From the NCBI GenBank assembly GCA_026119935.1, contig JALRMH010000027.1, positions 372,001-436,000 on the forward strand: a stretch of DNA of 64,000 bases. Reading direction: 5' to 3'. Of this stretch, positions 10,727 through 22,551 are shown in pieces (position 1 is the stretch's first letter; each line of letters begins with the position of its first letter). The translations under genes and the position numbers were made by a program. The stretch is from Endothia cerciana (taxonomy: Eukaryota > Ascomycota > Sordariomycetes > Diaporthales > Cryphonectriaceae). The notes under the pieces are model-generated. The model saw nothing but the letters and a program-made list of their open reading frames with translations, did no database searches and had not been told where the DNA came from.

Positions 10727-11259
10727 CTACTGGACTGTATGACCCAAGAAAGCAGCATCGTCCTCCTCATCAAAACCACAAGCATTCTCGAATTGGAGGC
10801 GGTAATCCTTGATCTTCTCTGCCTTCTCCCCTGGTGTCTCCAGCCGCCTGTCGCCCCACCGTTAAAAAAACTGTTCCAAATCTGATAATGAGTTGCAGGT
10901 TACCCAGACTCACTTGGGATTGTTAGGCGGAACCTGCACTGGTCTGGGTGGCAGTCCAGAAGGGTTTTGGCTCACGGGGATCTGGTATATGGAGTCAGCA
11001 TCGCAACAGCAGCAGTGAAATGCAGACAGGCTGAGGGGACCCTGGGGGAAGGGGGTTATTTGTTCTTCATGTTCACTCAATGAGGACGAGGGAGGCAAGA
11101 GAGGGATGAACAGACAAGGGTAACATCCCAGTAATGACGTACGAATGGAGGTGCAGCACCTCTAGGCTTCTTGGACGCCTTAGAAGGGCCTCGGCCACTA
11201 TAGTCCTGAAGAGAAGGAAACCTATAGTAGGTATCCGTGGGGTGGTATTGGGATGACAT
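10727..11259 (-). CDS. small three-exon gene, conserved-looking protein of unknown function
   Basis: This gene is invisible as a single open frame. Exons 11259-11143, 11041-10914 and 10847-10727 join with GTACGT...CCCCAG (phase 0) and GTGAGT...GACAG (phase 2) introns to give 121 residues ending at a TAG. The start context is ACAACATGTC. The protein opens with a Tyr/Ser/Pro-rich segment (QYHPTDTYYRFPSLQDY) and a Lys-rich stretch. It then has four consecutive cysteines (residues about 49-52) followed by DAD, a Pro-rich linker (SGLPPRPVQVPPNNPK), and a charged C-terminal helix-like part (EKAEKIKDYRLQFENACGFDEED). Frame and splice agreement across two introns argue for a real gene. I do not recognise the family. 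A polycysteine-tail membrane protein is one possibility, untested. Confidence 0.6.
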
Positions 11260-13975
11260 GTTGTGCCTCTTGTTGAAAGACTTGTCGTTATGAATCCTGT
11301 CGAATGAGGTTTCTGTTTTGCGTGTTTCAGGCTATATGTCTGCTGAATCCTGCAGAAGAGTTATTCAAGGTGTTGGTTGGCTGTCTGATTGTTGAGTCTG
11401 GCCATAGGCGCGAGTCGGCTTATTTGATTAGTTGTTAAAAGCACGCTCGACTACTGCCAAAGCTCCAACGTGTGAATCAACTTCGGGCTGTGATGAAGGC
11501 AGCCGGGTCACATACCTGTGGTTGCAAGTCTCATTCTTGCCAAAACCAAAGCTTGTGATACACCGACGGGCCTATTCACATGAAGCGTCGGTTTTGTGAA
11601 GTCGTGGGCAGCAACCTTTGAGTGCTTTCAGAGCGGCAGTCTGTAGGGCATCAAAATAGAAGCCGAGGCTTACCACATAGCTGTTGATTGACCTGTTGCA
11701 ATGAGTGGTGACTTCATGCCTATGGCTCGAGACCTGATACAAAGACCAAATAGGAATGTCGATGTCTCACAGTGTTGCAGAAAGACCGAAATTAGTTATA
11801 TAGTAATCCCACTGCTCTATTTCACATGATGTGTATCTTTTTAGTATCTTCCGGTAATATCTAGACCTTGTGGTTAACATTAAAATCGATCACGGAACAT
11901 GATTTTTGATTGAGCCAAGACTGCAGGTACTTGGTGGGAAGAGTAGAGTGGAATTCCAGAATATACCGGTATCTGGAATTGCAGACACAATGGTTCATAG
12001 CCACCTGCAGTAGTAAAGATGTGCAACAACATAAGTATCTTGAATCACAACTAAACACGTATGTTCATAGATCATGTCTTTCTTAGACTAGCTAGAGTCT
12101 GGTATCTTCTGCTGAGAGTTTTTCCTTGGTTTGATTTAAAGTCTGGACTACGTGTGTGCACCGGCGACATCACTTCTGATCAACAGGATGGTGGCTAAAG
12201 GCTGGCACATTGTTCAAGCACAATTGCTTTGTTAAGTCCAGACATAGGATAGGAAATTTATGCTTCAGTTCAGCTGTCTTGGTCTCAGGGATGGTGTTCC
12301 CACGAAAGACCTCGGCTATAGGCTCATCAGAGAAGTAAGCCATATATATTCAAAACTTATCACAAGTTCATGCCACCAAGTGTGATTTACGAGCAAAGGC
12401 TCAATCTCCAACCCATTTTCATATACCGGCTTATGGCTTATCCTTCATACGACCGCCTCCTTCTCCATAGTCTTATAACCGATCCTTCAGAACAGAGAGA
12501 ACTGAGTAGTTACCGTCTCGTCGGGTTGTTTTCCAGTGGATGGCCTATGTCTATGTCTGGCATAGGACGAGGGAGGACATAAGCGGGATGAGGACATAAG
12601 GCAGAAGGGAAGAGATGGGAGAGGTGCAATCGCTCGTGCTTCACCCTTCTAAACTTACAAACTAGGCTCGGACCACGCTGTAATTAGAATAGCGACCGCG
12701 CTTGACGATCTCAACTGCTATCCTCGACGTCGTCGTTGCTTCGACAGTGTGGTATCGTATTTCCAGAAGGTGGCCACCAGGTGCTTCCCCTAGAACCCCT
12801 ATGTGGTCTGACTAGTCACATCTGCAACTCGGATACTCATGCCAGCTTGGAATGTCCGTAGTGCGGACTGGAAAATTGGGAGGGCAAGTCTTACTTCATT
12901 TTCATTAAATATTTTTTTTTTTGCTCGTGCAGTAGCTAAGGATAGTCTCTTGGCCAGACCGTATCTGACTAGAGCAAGAAACATAGATCAGCCACAATGC
13001 TCACAAATATATGTCTAAGCGCGCAGAGAGCGTGTGGAATGCTGCCCTAATAGTGTGCTATAAGTACTCAACAAGAGCTATTGGACGCCAGAAACCTCTT
13101 AGGTTGGCAAGAAAGGCTCGATTAGCGACAGCACCCACCCGGGATATTTGAAAGCAAGAAGTTCTCAGTCGGGCCAGTAGCTAATTGACATAGACAATGA
13201 ATATATATTGGTATGGCCCTTCCTTCATCATTTCATCCGGCTTCAAATTTACGCGACCTCGGGAGTTTGTAGAACTGGCATTACCAGCCTCTGTCAGCCT
13301 GGAGTGCTCAGTACACTTGATCATGGTCAGGTATAAAGAGCTGGGGCGAGGACACGGAGCAATACCTGCCTACACGTTTCTCTTCACGCCTAAGGAGGCT
13401 GAGCATATCGCCTTGGCGAACCGGCATCCAATGTGTCGGAAGACGTCTAGCCGCTTGCCAGCCTGACTTGACAAAATCATTTATGCCTACAAACCGTTGC
13501 TATGATAGGGACCATATATTGTTGCGAAACAGTGTATTGCCGTATGCGGTGACCGCAGATTGCCAAGGAAACATCACTACCTGTGCAGACTAGAAACATT
13601 GCAGAGGGATAGACACCACAGGAGAGAACTGATGAGAAAGTCTTGTAAATTACAACGGAGGGTCTAGAAGCCACCCAGACGAGTATCACTAAAACGCCAG
13701 GCATGCTCAGAAACCCAGACCGCGACCCGAGACCGAGTGCCCAGCAGCCACCTGGAAGCGACCAGCTGGAACATGCGCCCCCCCTCCCCCCCCCCTTTCC
13801 ACCACTTCTATCATCTCGCCCCTTTTGTTGAGTTGATTGTGACCCAGTCCAGTCAGTCTCGACCCAAGCACGAAACGACAAAGCCACCAGCTGTGGCACG
13901 TCTCCTGATCAAACCCCCTCGAACCCCTGCCGCATCATTGCTGATTTTGTGCAGTAGTCAAAAGTGAGGAGGCGC
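11260..13975. other. 2.7-kb gene-poor, more AT-rich region
   Basis: No gene, tRNA or repeat element could be supported. Composition is visibly more AT-rich than in the flanking genes. A GAGGACATAAG motif occurs twice within about 12563-12600. Short open frames at 12370-12582 and 13197-13466 lack splice or family support. The 3' part (about 13480-13975) is probably downstream sequence of the ADP/ATP carrier gene. Confidence 0.4.
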
Positions 13976-15749
13976 TTAGCCGGAGCCGCCCTTGAAGGCC
14001 TTTCCGAAGAGAAGGAGCTGGAGCTGATCGTAGATGGACAGCACACCAGCACCGGCGACACCACGGAGAATGTTGGCACCAGCACCCTTGAAGAGGGACT
14101 TGACACCCTCCTTGGCGACGATCTGACGGAAAGCATCGAGGGAGCCGTTGTACTTGACGGCCTCACCGGAGGTCATCATCATACGCCGACGGACGGTGTC
14201 AAGAGGGTAAGAGGCAATACCGGCACCAGTGGTGACCAACCAACCAAGGGCGAAAGAGGCGAGGAAGTTACCAGCGAGGGGACCGACGAGGACAACGGGC
14301 TTGATGGAGTCGTACATGCCGAAGTACAGACCACGGTAGACGACAATTCCGAGAACGGAGGGACCGAAACCACGGTACAGGCCGGCAATACCGTCAGAGG
14401 CGAGTGTCTTGCGGTAGACGTCGACGAGACCGTTGAACTGACGGGCACCGCCACCCTTGGCGGACTTGGCGTCGTTGGCCAGACGGGTACGGGCGTAGTC
14501 GAGGGAGTAGACGAACAGCAGGGAGGTGGCACCAGCAGCCTGAAATAATGGTCAGCACTCACGAAATGCCAACTGGAAGAGAGGTGAGGGCCAGTAGAAC
14601 GTACACCACCGGAGGCCAGGTTACCAGCCATCCACTTGGCGTAACCATCCACGTCCTTCTTGAAGTTGAACATCTTCTTGAACTTGTCGCGGAAGGCGAA
14701 GTTCAGGGCCTGGGTAGGGAAGTAACGGATGACGTTGGCGGTGTTGCCACGCCACAGGGACATGACACCCTCGTCGGCAGCGGTACGGCGGAAGCAGTCG
14801 GCGATGCCATTGTACTTGCGGTCCAGACGGCCGGCCTTCAACATCTCATCCTGTAATGGGCCAAAAAAAAAAAATCAGCAATGCGGATCATCCAGATGAG
14901 ACATGCCACGGGGTAGCAATCTCCGGCGGCAGATCGCGCGTTCTCCAGGCGGATGGCGTCTAGAGTCCGAGCTTGGCACGGCGGAGCTTGACGCGAGTGC
15001 GAACGCATGTGATGCATGCCGGGTCACGGCGTGTAAGATGGGGACCGAAGCGAGGCTGCAGACCCAAGAGGTCTAAAGCCAACGTACCTGGTTCTGGATC
15101 AGGAGCTTGATACGCTCGATGGGAGCGGCAGCGGTCTTCGAGACGGCGGCGGAGACACCACCCACTATGAGGGACAGTCAGCTTTGAGCCCCTCTCTCTT
15201 ATCCTATGGATGGTAGTTGAAGAAGTAGACGTAGCTACCACCGTTCGCCTATATGGACGGGTGACGGCAAGCTGCGGCAGGCAGGACAGCGTCGCGCCCG
15301 AGGCAACTTGGGCGGTGGTGACGGCGAGGTAGTGTTGGGGGAGGAATGCTCGAGGTGACGTACTCAAGAAGTCCGCGACGAAGGGCTGTCGGGTTGAAAC
15401 TGGTCAGCGATCGAGGTCCTTGTAGAAGCTGTGCTCTGCCGAGCTGTGCCTTCACATGGCAAGCTGGCAAATTTTTCTCGCGGGCGGCGATAAGCCACAA
15501 GCAGGGCCCCATCAACGATTCTAAGCGTGCAACCATTGCGAACGAATCGAGGCGACTGCCGTTCATCAATTGGTAGTGCTGGCGAGGATCGTGTCGATGG
15601 CTGCGGGCGTCGCGAACAGACTCGTGTCCTCTTGAGGTCGAGGCCGTAGCTTGCTCTGCCCCGGCCGCGAGGGCATCTCACTGAGAGCGGAGGGCATCAG
15701 GGGGACTCACCGGCATGCCCAGGACCTTGACCTGGTCGTTGGGAGACAT
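13976..15749 (-). CDS. aac: mitochondrial ADP/ATP carrier
   Basis: Five exons (15749-15711, 15385-15364, 15164-15088, 14850-14605, 14539-13976) give 315 residues. All junctions keep frame (GTGAGT, GTACGT, GTACGT and GTACGT donors). The protein has three mitochondrial-carrier repeats of about 100 residues, each with a Px[DE]xx[RK]-type signature (APIERIK, YSLDYAR, YPLDTVRR). The RRRMMM hexapeptide near the third repeat is diagnostic of ADP/ATP carriers. It exchanges cytosolic ADP for matrix ATP across the inner mitochondrial membrane. The very short first exons encode the N-terminal MSPNDQVKVLGMP and FVADFL segments, so the start is set by that conserved beginning. Strong codon bias fits high expression. 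Confidence 0.96.
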
Positions 15750-17356
15750 TTTGAATGTCGGACTGGACCAAAGATACAAAAGAGTCTTTGATGATTGAGT
15801 GGAGATGAAGAAGGAAAGGAAGGAAGGTTCAAGTTCCGCCTGGGAGAGCTGGCAGGAAAAGAGAGTTTTGAGGTGAGGGAAAAAAAGGCTACGAGACGGA
15901 GGCCGGGGAGACGGGGCAGGAAAAATTTGGTAGCAGGCCCCTGCTAGTTGTCTGCCACAGGGAACAGAGGCACTTGCCGCGGGTGCGACAGCGAAACAAT
16001 TGCAGCCAGGGAAAAAGCGGGTCTTCCCCGTTCTAGCGGTTTTTCCCGACTGCTTCCCGCCATTCAGGCCCTCCCACGCTGCCCCCCCAAGCTGCCCCAA
16101 CCCTGCCCCGGGGGGCCCTCAACCGGGCCTCAGGTGCCTGGTCAAAGCGCCTTCAGGGCCTGGAAGACCAACCAGCCCCTGTGCGATTGTCAGTCTCACA
16201 GGCGTTGTATTGTCACCTCGGCACCGTGCACCGCCGGATGAGGTACTTTTTTGTTTTGCAGTGGCAATGTGTGTGGCGGGAATCCTGCAGTTCAACCTTC
16301 AGCCCGGATCTTTTTCTGTCTGTCCCCCTACCGTCAGCACCTCGAGGGCCCCGGTTCTAGATTTTTAGTAAGTATCTCAGACAGCTCCCTACTGGGGGTA
16401 GTCCAAAACGTTGGGTCTCGTGCACCTGCATGTATGTGGGAAATTGTCACGAGGACGCATAGATCTGCAACAGGACGAGATCACCTGTATTGCTCTCGAC
16501 GATGATGATTCGGAAAGTACAGGGAGCCCACCACCCTGGAGAATATCTTTGGGGTCAGCGTAGTCCGGCAGTACTAAGCTGCGAATAGTGTGAGACTTAG
16601 GTAGACTCAGGAGCCGGGCCAAGGCCGACGGCGTCTCCGAGTCAATCCTGCTGTCAGCCTGCTGGTCGATCATCGGCACCGTCGCTCATCCGGAAGACGT
16701 ACTAAGTCCTAATCCAAGATGCCGACTCACTCACAAACACACTATTGTAATGTTGGATACGGGCTGGTATCGAGCTTACAAGGAGGAGCCAGACTTCCAT
16801 CATCTGGGCGGCGTCGACCAATAGCAGGCAGCAGATTTGAGCAAAGCAGACCGCCTTCTCAAGGCCAGCGTAGTGGACAGTGGGTTCTAACGCCGCTGTT
16901 CGCGGCACTTCGATGCTGGGAAGTACAAAGAGGTCATCCCTCAAGTCGGTATCAAGCCCGCCATCCAGGTCGCATAGTTACGTAAGGACGTATCACACTG
17001 GGGTAGTCGACCCTTCTGCCCCCGTAGGATCATGTTCTTCAATGCCGTTCCATTGTTCATGGGCTCAGAGCACTTCCGACCCAACTGTATGCTACACCCA
17101 GCAAAGTGGTGTCTCCGTGCTGAAAGATAACGCAATGTCGATTCCGTATTCCCTTTCCAGCCATGACCAAAGGACCGAGACCAGACCTGATCAGAAACGC
17201 CCAGCCTGAAAATTTGTTCTCGTCCATGCCACTACAACCTACCCTTTTGCGGGAGCTTCCTTCAATTTCGTCATCCATCGAGGTTGTGCCGAGGCGTCAT
17301 CGTGGACAAGGACTCGAGAATCGTGATATGATCGAGTGGAAGAGCACAAGGGTTGT
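15750..17356. other. intergenic region, possible weak coding relic on minus strand
   Basis: This is the promoter region of the carrier gene plus the sequence downstream of RPS25. Two minus-strand open stretches (about 16980-16783 and 16660-16537) can be joined by a GTAAGC...CAG intron to give a protein-like frame, but no family is recognisable and no good start was found. It is noted, not called as a gene. Confidence 0.3.
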
Positions 17357-17927
17357 TTAGTCGGAGCCACCCACGGCACGGGCTGAGAATGGCAATTAAC
17401 ATACATCCCGTCCTGACAAAAGAAGGCTGTTTCGCCGGCGTAGACATACTGTAGATCTTCATCTTGCTGTGCGTCACGATGGGCCTGATCTGTCCCTTCT
17501 CCTCGAGGTCCTTCAGGCACGAGCGGGCCAGAGAACCGTTGATCTTGAGTCTGTCCACCAGAGTGGCAACGGTGACGAGACGGTAGGACTGGACATCCTT
17601 GTACAGCTTCTCCGAGGTGGCCTTGTCGAGGATGACGGCGTGCTGGGCCTTGTCCTTGACTATAGTTGGCGAGAATAGGTCAGCGAGGGTCCAGTAGTGA
17701 CGCTGCAGCTAGTTTTCGGGCCTGAGAGGTGGGCGTGACGCGGCGATGCAGAACGAGCGGTAATAGGCATGGAGTGTCGTTGTCGTTGTCGCCGCCGTCG
17801 CCGCCGTCGCCGCCGCACCCCCGAGCCAAGATCACGACGCCAATTGAGGGCAATAGAGTCTGCACGTACCCTTGCCCTTGGACCACTTCTTCTTCTGCTT
17901 CTTCGCGCCGGACGCAGCGGGAGCCAT
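17357..17927 (-). CDS. rps25: 40S ribosomal protein S25 (eS25)
   Basis: Exons 17927-17870, 17659-17450 and 17382-17357 give 97 residues, the normal length. The N-terminus MAPAASGAKKQKKKWSKGK is lysine-rich. The core (VKDKAQHAVILDK, YRLVTVATLVDRLKINGSLA, KGQIRPIVTHSKMKIY) is the conserved eS25 winged-helix fold, and the short last exon supplies the TRAVGGSD end. Introns have GTACGT/TAG and GTATGT/CAG borders. The first intron contains a GTT/GTC/GCC repeat run (about 17776-17818). The protein is part of the small-subunit head near the E site and is needed for IRES-driven initiation in other eukaryotes. The gene is head-to-head with RPS5, 496 bp apart. Confidence 0.96.
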
Positions 17928-18423
17928 CTTGAATGATCTGTTGGTGTTGGGATGGGTGGTTGACGAAGAGGTGGGTGGGATCAAGATGGTCGGTCGTCGT
18001 GGATGGAAAGAAGTCTAAGGCAGAGCCACTGCTTGCAAAGTCTGACTTGGGGCTCCCGCTGCAGCGCTGCAGCTGGCGGGTGTGTAGGTTCAGTGCCCTA
18101 ACCTCACTTCTCTTGTGCGGGGCTAACAGCCACAGCCAATGAGACACGCGCGGCTGATGAGTAAGCTGAACACACCAAAAAAATGATGCCCTCCAGCGAA
18201 TTGCGCTGTGGTTGCTAGCAGTGGGCTGGGCTGTCCACACTGGCTCGCTCGCTCGCAACCAACTTGCAGGGGGTCCTGACTCTGGTGGACTGCTGCAAAA
18301 TTCAAGACTCGCAGACAATTTCCTCCACTCTTTCGACCACCACCCAAACGACCACATCACGCTCCCCTTCGACAACCCCCGACGACAACAACCAGCCCAG
18401 TCGAGAGATTGTTGTTGCCCAGA
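17928..18423. promoter_or_regulatory. shared divergent promoter of RPS25 and RPS5
   Basis: A 496-bp region separates the start codons of two ribosomal protein genes transcribed away from each other. It contains a GCCCTAA element at 18095-18101, resembling the Tbf1-type ARCCCTAA motif known from ribosomal-protein promoters in several fungi. The assignment is by resemblance only. CT-rich stretches precede the RPS5 start, as usual for highly expressed fungal genes. Confidence 0.5.
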
Positions 18424-19449
18424 ATGTCTGATAACGGAGAGATCGAGGTCGAGGCCGTCTCTGGCTACCAGGTCCTGCCCAAGGACGTCGTCGCCGAGAT
18501 TGGCAGCATCAAGCTGTTCAACAAGTGGTCCTACGAGGATGTCGAGATCCGCGACATCTCCCTGACGTAAGCCCTTGCCCGTCACCACCGAATATCATTC
18601 ATTGTCTGCCGACCATTTCTGTTCTGTCTTGGTGCATGCGAAGAGGGGGATCTGAACCAGCACGCAAGAGGGGGAGGTGGCTGCACACGATGGTCTACTC
18701 CGGCATGCGGCAGCTGCTGGGACGAGCACCTACACTGCAAGATTGGATCCCCTAGGTCATCAAGACACAGCAATGGTTGAAAGGGCCACGGAGCACAAAG
18801 AAAAACACATGAACATCGTCACAGGGAGAGTCAGTGCTGACGACAAGCTTGCAGCGACTACATCCAGATCCGCGCCCCCGTCTACCTGCCTCACACTGCT
18901 GGCCGCTATGCCGTCAAGCGCTTCCGCAAGGCCAACTGCCCAATCATTGAGCGCCTGACCAACTCGCTCATGCAGCACGGCCGCAACAACGGCAAGAAGC
19001 TGATGGCCGTCCGCATTGTCGCGCACGCCTTCGAGATCGTGAGTCTGGCCCCGAAGCGACTGCGGAAGCGATTGCGGAAGAGATAGCCCCGCCAAACACG
19101 TGCATGCCACTAACATTTAATCCGATCGCAGATCCACCTGATGACCGACCAGAACCCCATCCAGGTCGCTGTGGATGCCATCGTCAACTGCGGCCCCCGT
19201 GAGGACTCGACCAGAATCGGTTCCGCCGGTACTGTCCGCCGACAGGCCGTCGATGTCTCCCCTCTCCGCCGTGTTAACCAGGCCATCTCCCTCCTCACCA
19301 CCGGTGCCCGCGAGGCTTCCTTCCGCAACGTCAAGTCCATCGCCGAGTGCCTGGCTGAGGAGCTGATCAACGCCGCCAAGGGCAGCAGCAACTCGTACGC
19401 CATCAAGAAGAAGGATGAGCTGGAGCGTGTCGCCAAGTCCAACCGGTAA
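18424..19449 (+). CDS. rps5: 40S ribosomal protein S5 (uS7)
   Basis: Exons 18424-18566, 18855-19038 and 19132-19449 give 214 residues, matching fungal uS7. Hallmarks are KLFNKWSYEDVEIRDISLTDYI near the start, CPIIERLTNSLMQHGRNNGKKL, the HAFEIIHLMTDQNPIQV helix, RIGSAGTVRRQAVDVSPLRRV, and the C-terminal YAIKKKDELERVAKSNR that contacts mRNA at the exit site. Both introns keep frame (GTAAGC...GCAG, phase 2, 288 nt; GTGAGT...GCAG, phase 0). It acts in the head of the small ribosomal subunit. No box C/D or H/ACA snoRNA was recognised in the larger intron. Confidence 0.97.
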
Positions 19450-20640
19450 ACGGTCTACCCTCCTCCACTATGGGAGCAAAATGGTGTGGGCGTTCTGCTG
19501 GGAGATGCTGGTCTGTGGGGTTTGTGTGGATGGCTAGAGAAAGCATCAGCAGCAATCGTGGACCTCACGTGCTGGCTGGCGCCTCGTCCTGTACCATGGA
19601 CCATGGTCGTTTACGAAAACGGAATTTCTCGGTTGGGTCTTCGAGGAGGAGGCATTGGAAAACCTGGGAGCGATGGAACAAGTCTTCCCGGGGGTGCCTT
19701 CATCCTACGGTTGCATTTGCGCGTTCAGGGGTCTTTCTCATGGCTTGCTATCTGTCATGTTAGGCAGATGAAAATCCACATTCAAACCAAAGACAGGTTC
19801 TTACCGTGCAATAAGCACAATAACTCCGGTGACACTGTTGCCTGCTTTGCTACATCATATACGCGTGATGTACGTCGCCAAGATCCGATCACTACTTACA
19901 CCGTTCGTCTTGTATACTAGTCGCTGCCCTGGAGCCTCATCACCAGCTCACCTGCAGCACCAGACTCCCAGGCCAATGAACGCAACTCCACCCGATATGA
20001 GCCAGCTTGAAGCTCCTGGCATCTCGCCTTGATGGAGGTCGACCCGCCCAGCACGATCCGCGCATTTCAGTGGGCTCGTTGGCTCGTTGCTCATGCCAGG
20101 GTCTTACCACCCCATTGCCCACCGTGCCCACTACAACAGGCAGTGAAGAAATCCGACGTGCAGACTAATGAAGAACCTCGCGAGCCTTTGTAATCTGTGA
20201 CGCCATGCCTGAATGGTGGAGATGTGCGCGACCCCTGCGCAAGTTCGGGATTCTGTTTGTGTTACTTTCGGAAAGCAAGAGGAATCTACAATCTGACATA
20301 TCATCTGATGCTAGGCTTCATTGTCTCTGGCTGCAAACCTGATAAGGAAAAGGCATAGGCGTGGTTGAACGAGGCCATGCTTCCGGGCGTTGTGGCCAAT
20401 CGACCTGGTGATTATCAAGGCAGGCTTCCTCGATTCCCCGTCTGGATGAGTCAATCGCCCCATGTTGACAAGGAGATTCGTCAAAAGAGCTTTACTGCAG
20501 ACCTCGGCAGTCAATTGATGGAAGAACGTGGGGATATGTGATATCCAAGTGCGTTGGTGTGCATTCAAGATGACACAAGCCATGAGGCAGAGAACAGGTT
20601 GCTCAAGCGCCTCGCCCGTGGCCCACCGTCACTCGACTGG
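19450..20640. other. convergent intergenic region
   Basis: This lies downstream of RPS5 (+) and downstream of the SDR gene (-). Open frames here, including a 144-codon one at 19486-19920, overlap the expected RPS5 3' UTR and lack recognisable features. No RNA gene was seen. Confidence 0.45.
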
Positions 20641-21488
20641 CTACATTAACCCGCCACTCAACAACATACTCTGTCCTGTCAGATATCCCGTTCTCGCACA
20701 CATCGTAACCATATTCGCAACCTCCTTCGGCGAGCCCAGCCTGCCCACAGGGATGTTCTTCACGTCACCTTGCGTGCCCTCAACACTCTTCTCATCTGGT
20801 ACCAGCCCCGTGTCCCCGACCATGGCTGGCGCGACATCGTTCACCGTAATACCCTGTCCGGCATGCTTCCTCGCCAGGTTCCTCATCATGCCCTGCAGCC
20901 CCGCCTTGCTCGCTGCGTAGTGGCACCCGTTGATCCCGCCCCCGTACGCGGCCAGGCTGCCGATGAAGATGATCCTGCCCCAGCTGTGGGCCTGCATGTG
21001 CGGGATGGACAGCTTGCACAGGATGAAGCTCGCGCGCAGGTTGACCGTGAGCGTGTAGTCGAACTCGTCGATGGGGATGTCCAGGATGTCCGGGATGCGC
21101 TTCCCGTAGCCCGCGTTCGAGACCAGGATGTCCGGACCGTCCTGCCCGTGCTGGGCTTTGATCTCCGTGAAGATGCGCTGGATGTCATCAGCCGAGGCCA
21201 TATCTGCCTGGTGAGTGGTGACCTTGGCCGAAGCCCACTGGGGCAGCTGCTGGAGCTCGGAGACGAGCGTGTCCACCGGGGCCTTGTTCCGGGAGTAGGT
21301 CAGGGCTAGATGAGCGCCATTGATGAAGAGGTCACGGGCACAGGCCCCTCCTATGCTGTTGAGTGTCAGGATAAGATGTTTGCCCTCACCCGGTCAGGGA
21401 ATGATAGGGAAGACCTTCCAACTCACCCTCCGGAGGCGCCCGTCACAAGGGCCAAGCGGCCCTTTATCTCGTTGTCCGCCCCTGGCAT
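20641..21488 (-). CDS. short-chain dehydrogenase/reductase, 3-oxoacyl-ACP-reductase-like
   Basis: Exons 21488-21427 and 21355-20641 give 258 residues. The 71-nt intron (GTGAGT...AACAG) interrupts the glycine-rich loop, and splicing restores the TGASGGIG cofactor motif, which confirms the model. Further SDR landmarks are SNAGYGK (the NAG motif), a catalytic Ser in FIGSLAAYGG, an intact YxxxK (HYAASKAG), and the C-terminal GYLTGQSMLLSGGLM. The enzyme is expected to be a cytosolic NAD(P)H-dependent reductase of a ketone or 3-oxoacyl substrate. The substrate cannot be read from sequence. It has no obvious partner genes nearby. In contrast to the SDR at 7379-8137, all catalytic residues are present. 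Confidence 0.88.
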
Positions 21489-22082
21489 CGTGTTCAACAC
21501 TGAGGCATAGACAGGTGTAGAGACTCGGGCTTCAACCTTTGTTCTATACTCGGGGAAGAAGACAAAAAAAGGGTGATTAGTGGCTCTCGAATATCCAGCA
21601 TAACCCCGCAGACCAGGAGGCGACGATTAAAACTCGACTCGGGACAGTGGAACCCGCTGCTGCGGAGGGCCGGAGGCTTGCCGGTGCATGGTTGCGGCAC
21701 CGGACCGTGTCCCGGCTTCGGGAGGTGTCCAGACTCCCGCGTCAAAGCCTTGACGATTGGGAAGAAATAAACTTCTGCTAGTTTGGATATATCCATTCCT
21801 CTGATGCCACGATGTAAGGCTGGGATAAACATCCCCCCAAAAAGCCAGGGTAGGTTCCAAGGATACAATTCTGCGGCCGCAGAGATGAATAGGATTATAT
21901 GAGGTCACCTGCGCGCTATAGGATCAGTAATCTCGAAATCGCCATCATTATCCAGCATGAGGATGTATGGCCTTCCGTCTATGGCTGTCGTGAACGTTAC
22001 CTTGGCCAGCACGGTCTCAGTCATCGACACGATTGACCGTCATCCTTTGAAAGTGGGAAATTAAACGTGCCTAGCTGAGCAC
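21489..22082. other. intergenic region
   Basis: This is upstream of the SDR gene. No gene, repeat or RNA feature was recognised. Confidence 0.4.
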
Positions 22083-22551
22083 TCAGTGCGGCAAGCTCGT
22101 ATCGCTCATGCAAAGGGGCGTGATCACCCTTTCGAGTGCCCACTTCGAATAGTTCTCACGGTATGGTCTTCCGAGATATTTGAGGAGTCGTGCGATACGA
22201 GGCGGACTGGTGTCAACCAGGTCCTGCGGAATTGTAGCCAGAGTATGTTCTGGCACGTAGGAGATCGCTGGCGCCGTTGTCATGGGGCCCTCGTTGTCAT
22301 TCTCGAGTTTGGCCGGCCCATGAAGCTGGTCCTTGAAGCTGCTTGCGTCGGTCTTACTTTTCTTTCCCGTTAGGAACAAGTCTTGCATGAGCCCAAGACT
22401 TTCAGTGCCATCATCCTTTTTGATGAGCCCTTAGCTTGATTTCTGCCACCCTCACGAGGTTGAATCTGGTGGCAACATGCTTGTGAATCTTGTAGCTCCT
22501 TCCAGTGAACTGGTGTGGCGGTCTTCTTCGTGTCGTCGTGGTGCTGTTCAT
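22083..22551 (-). pseudogene. frame-disrupted short coding sequence of unknown family
   Basis: Two consecutive minus-strand open frames read as one protein if a single base is dropped from the A5 run (T5 on the plus strand, 22417-22421). The first starts at an ATG at 22551 and runs through TGRSYKIHKHVATRFNLVR to HQK. The second continues DDGTESLGLMQDLFLTGKK and ends in RIARLLKYLGRPYRENYSK plus about 20 residues. The amino-acid composition on both sides is protein-like. A 40-nt intron with a GTGAGG donor could also reconcile the frames but would be unusually short. No family is recognised. It may be a decayed gene, a fragment, or an ordinary gene with a homopolymer sequencing error. Confidence 0.35.

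Noticed and set aside
13900..13935. GGTTCGAG-like sequence (minus strand) suggesting a tRNA T-loop
   Set aside because: No acceptor stem, D-loop or anticodon arm could be folded around it.
11260..13975. Search for a transposon, terminal inverted repeats or RIP-degraded element in the gene-poor stretch
   Set aside because: No long repeats, transposase-like frames or paired termini were found by eye.
13964..14548. Long plus-strand open frame of 194 codons rich in Gly/Thr/Glu
   Set aside because: It is the antisense shadow of the last exon of the ADP/ATP carrier, whose codon bias leaves the opposite strand open.
16537..16980. Possible two-exon minus-strand gene between RPS25 and the carrier gene
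   Set aside because: Frame is reasonable after a GTAAGC...CAG splice, but there is no start in context, no recognisable family and alternative joins are equally good.
18567..18854. 288-nt RPS5 intron examined for a snoRNA
   Set aside because: No paired C/D boxes (RTGATGA...CTGA) or H/ACA hairpins could be seen.
19486..19920. 144-codon plus-strand frame after RPS5
   Set aside because: Overlaps the expected 3' UTR, starts 37 bp after the stop and has no domain-like features.
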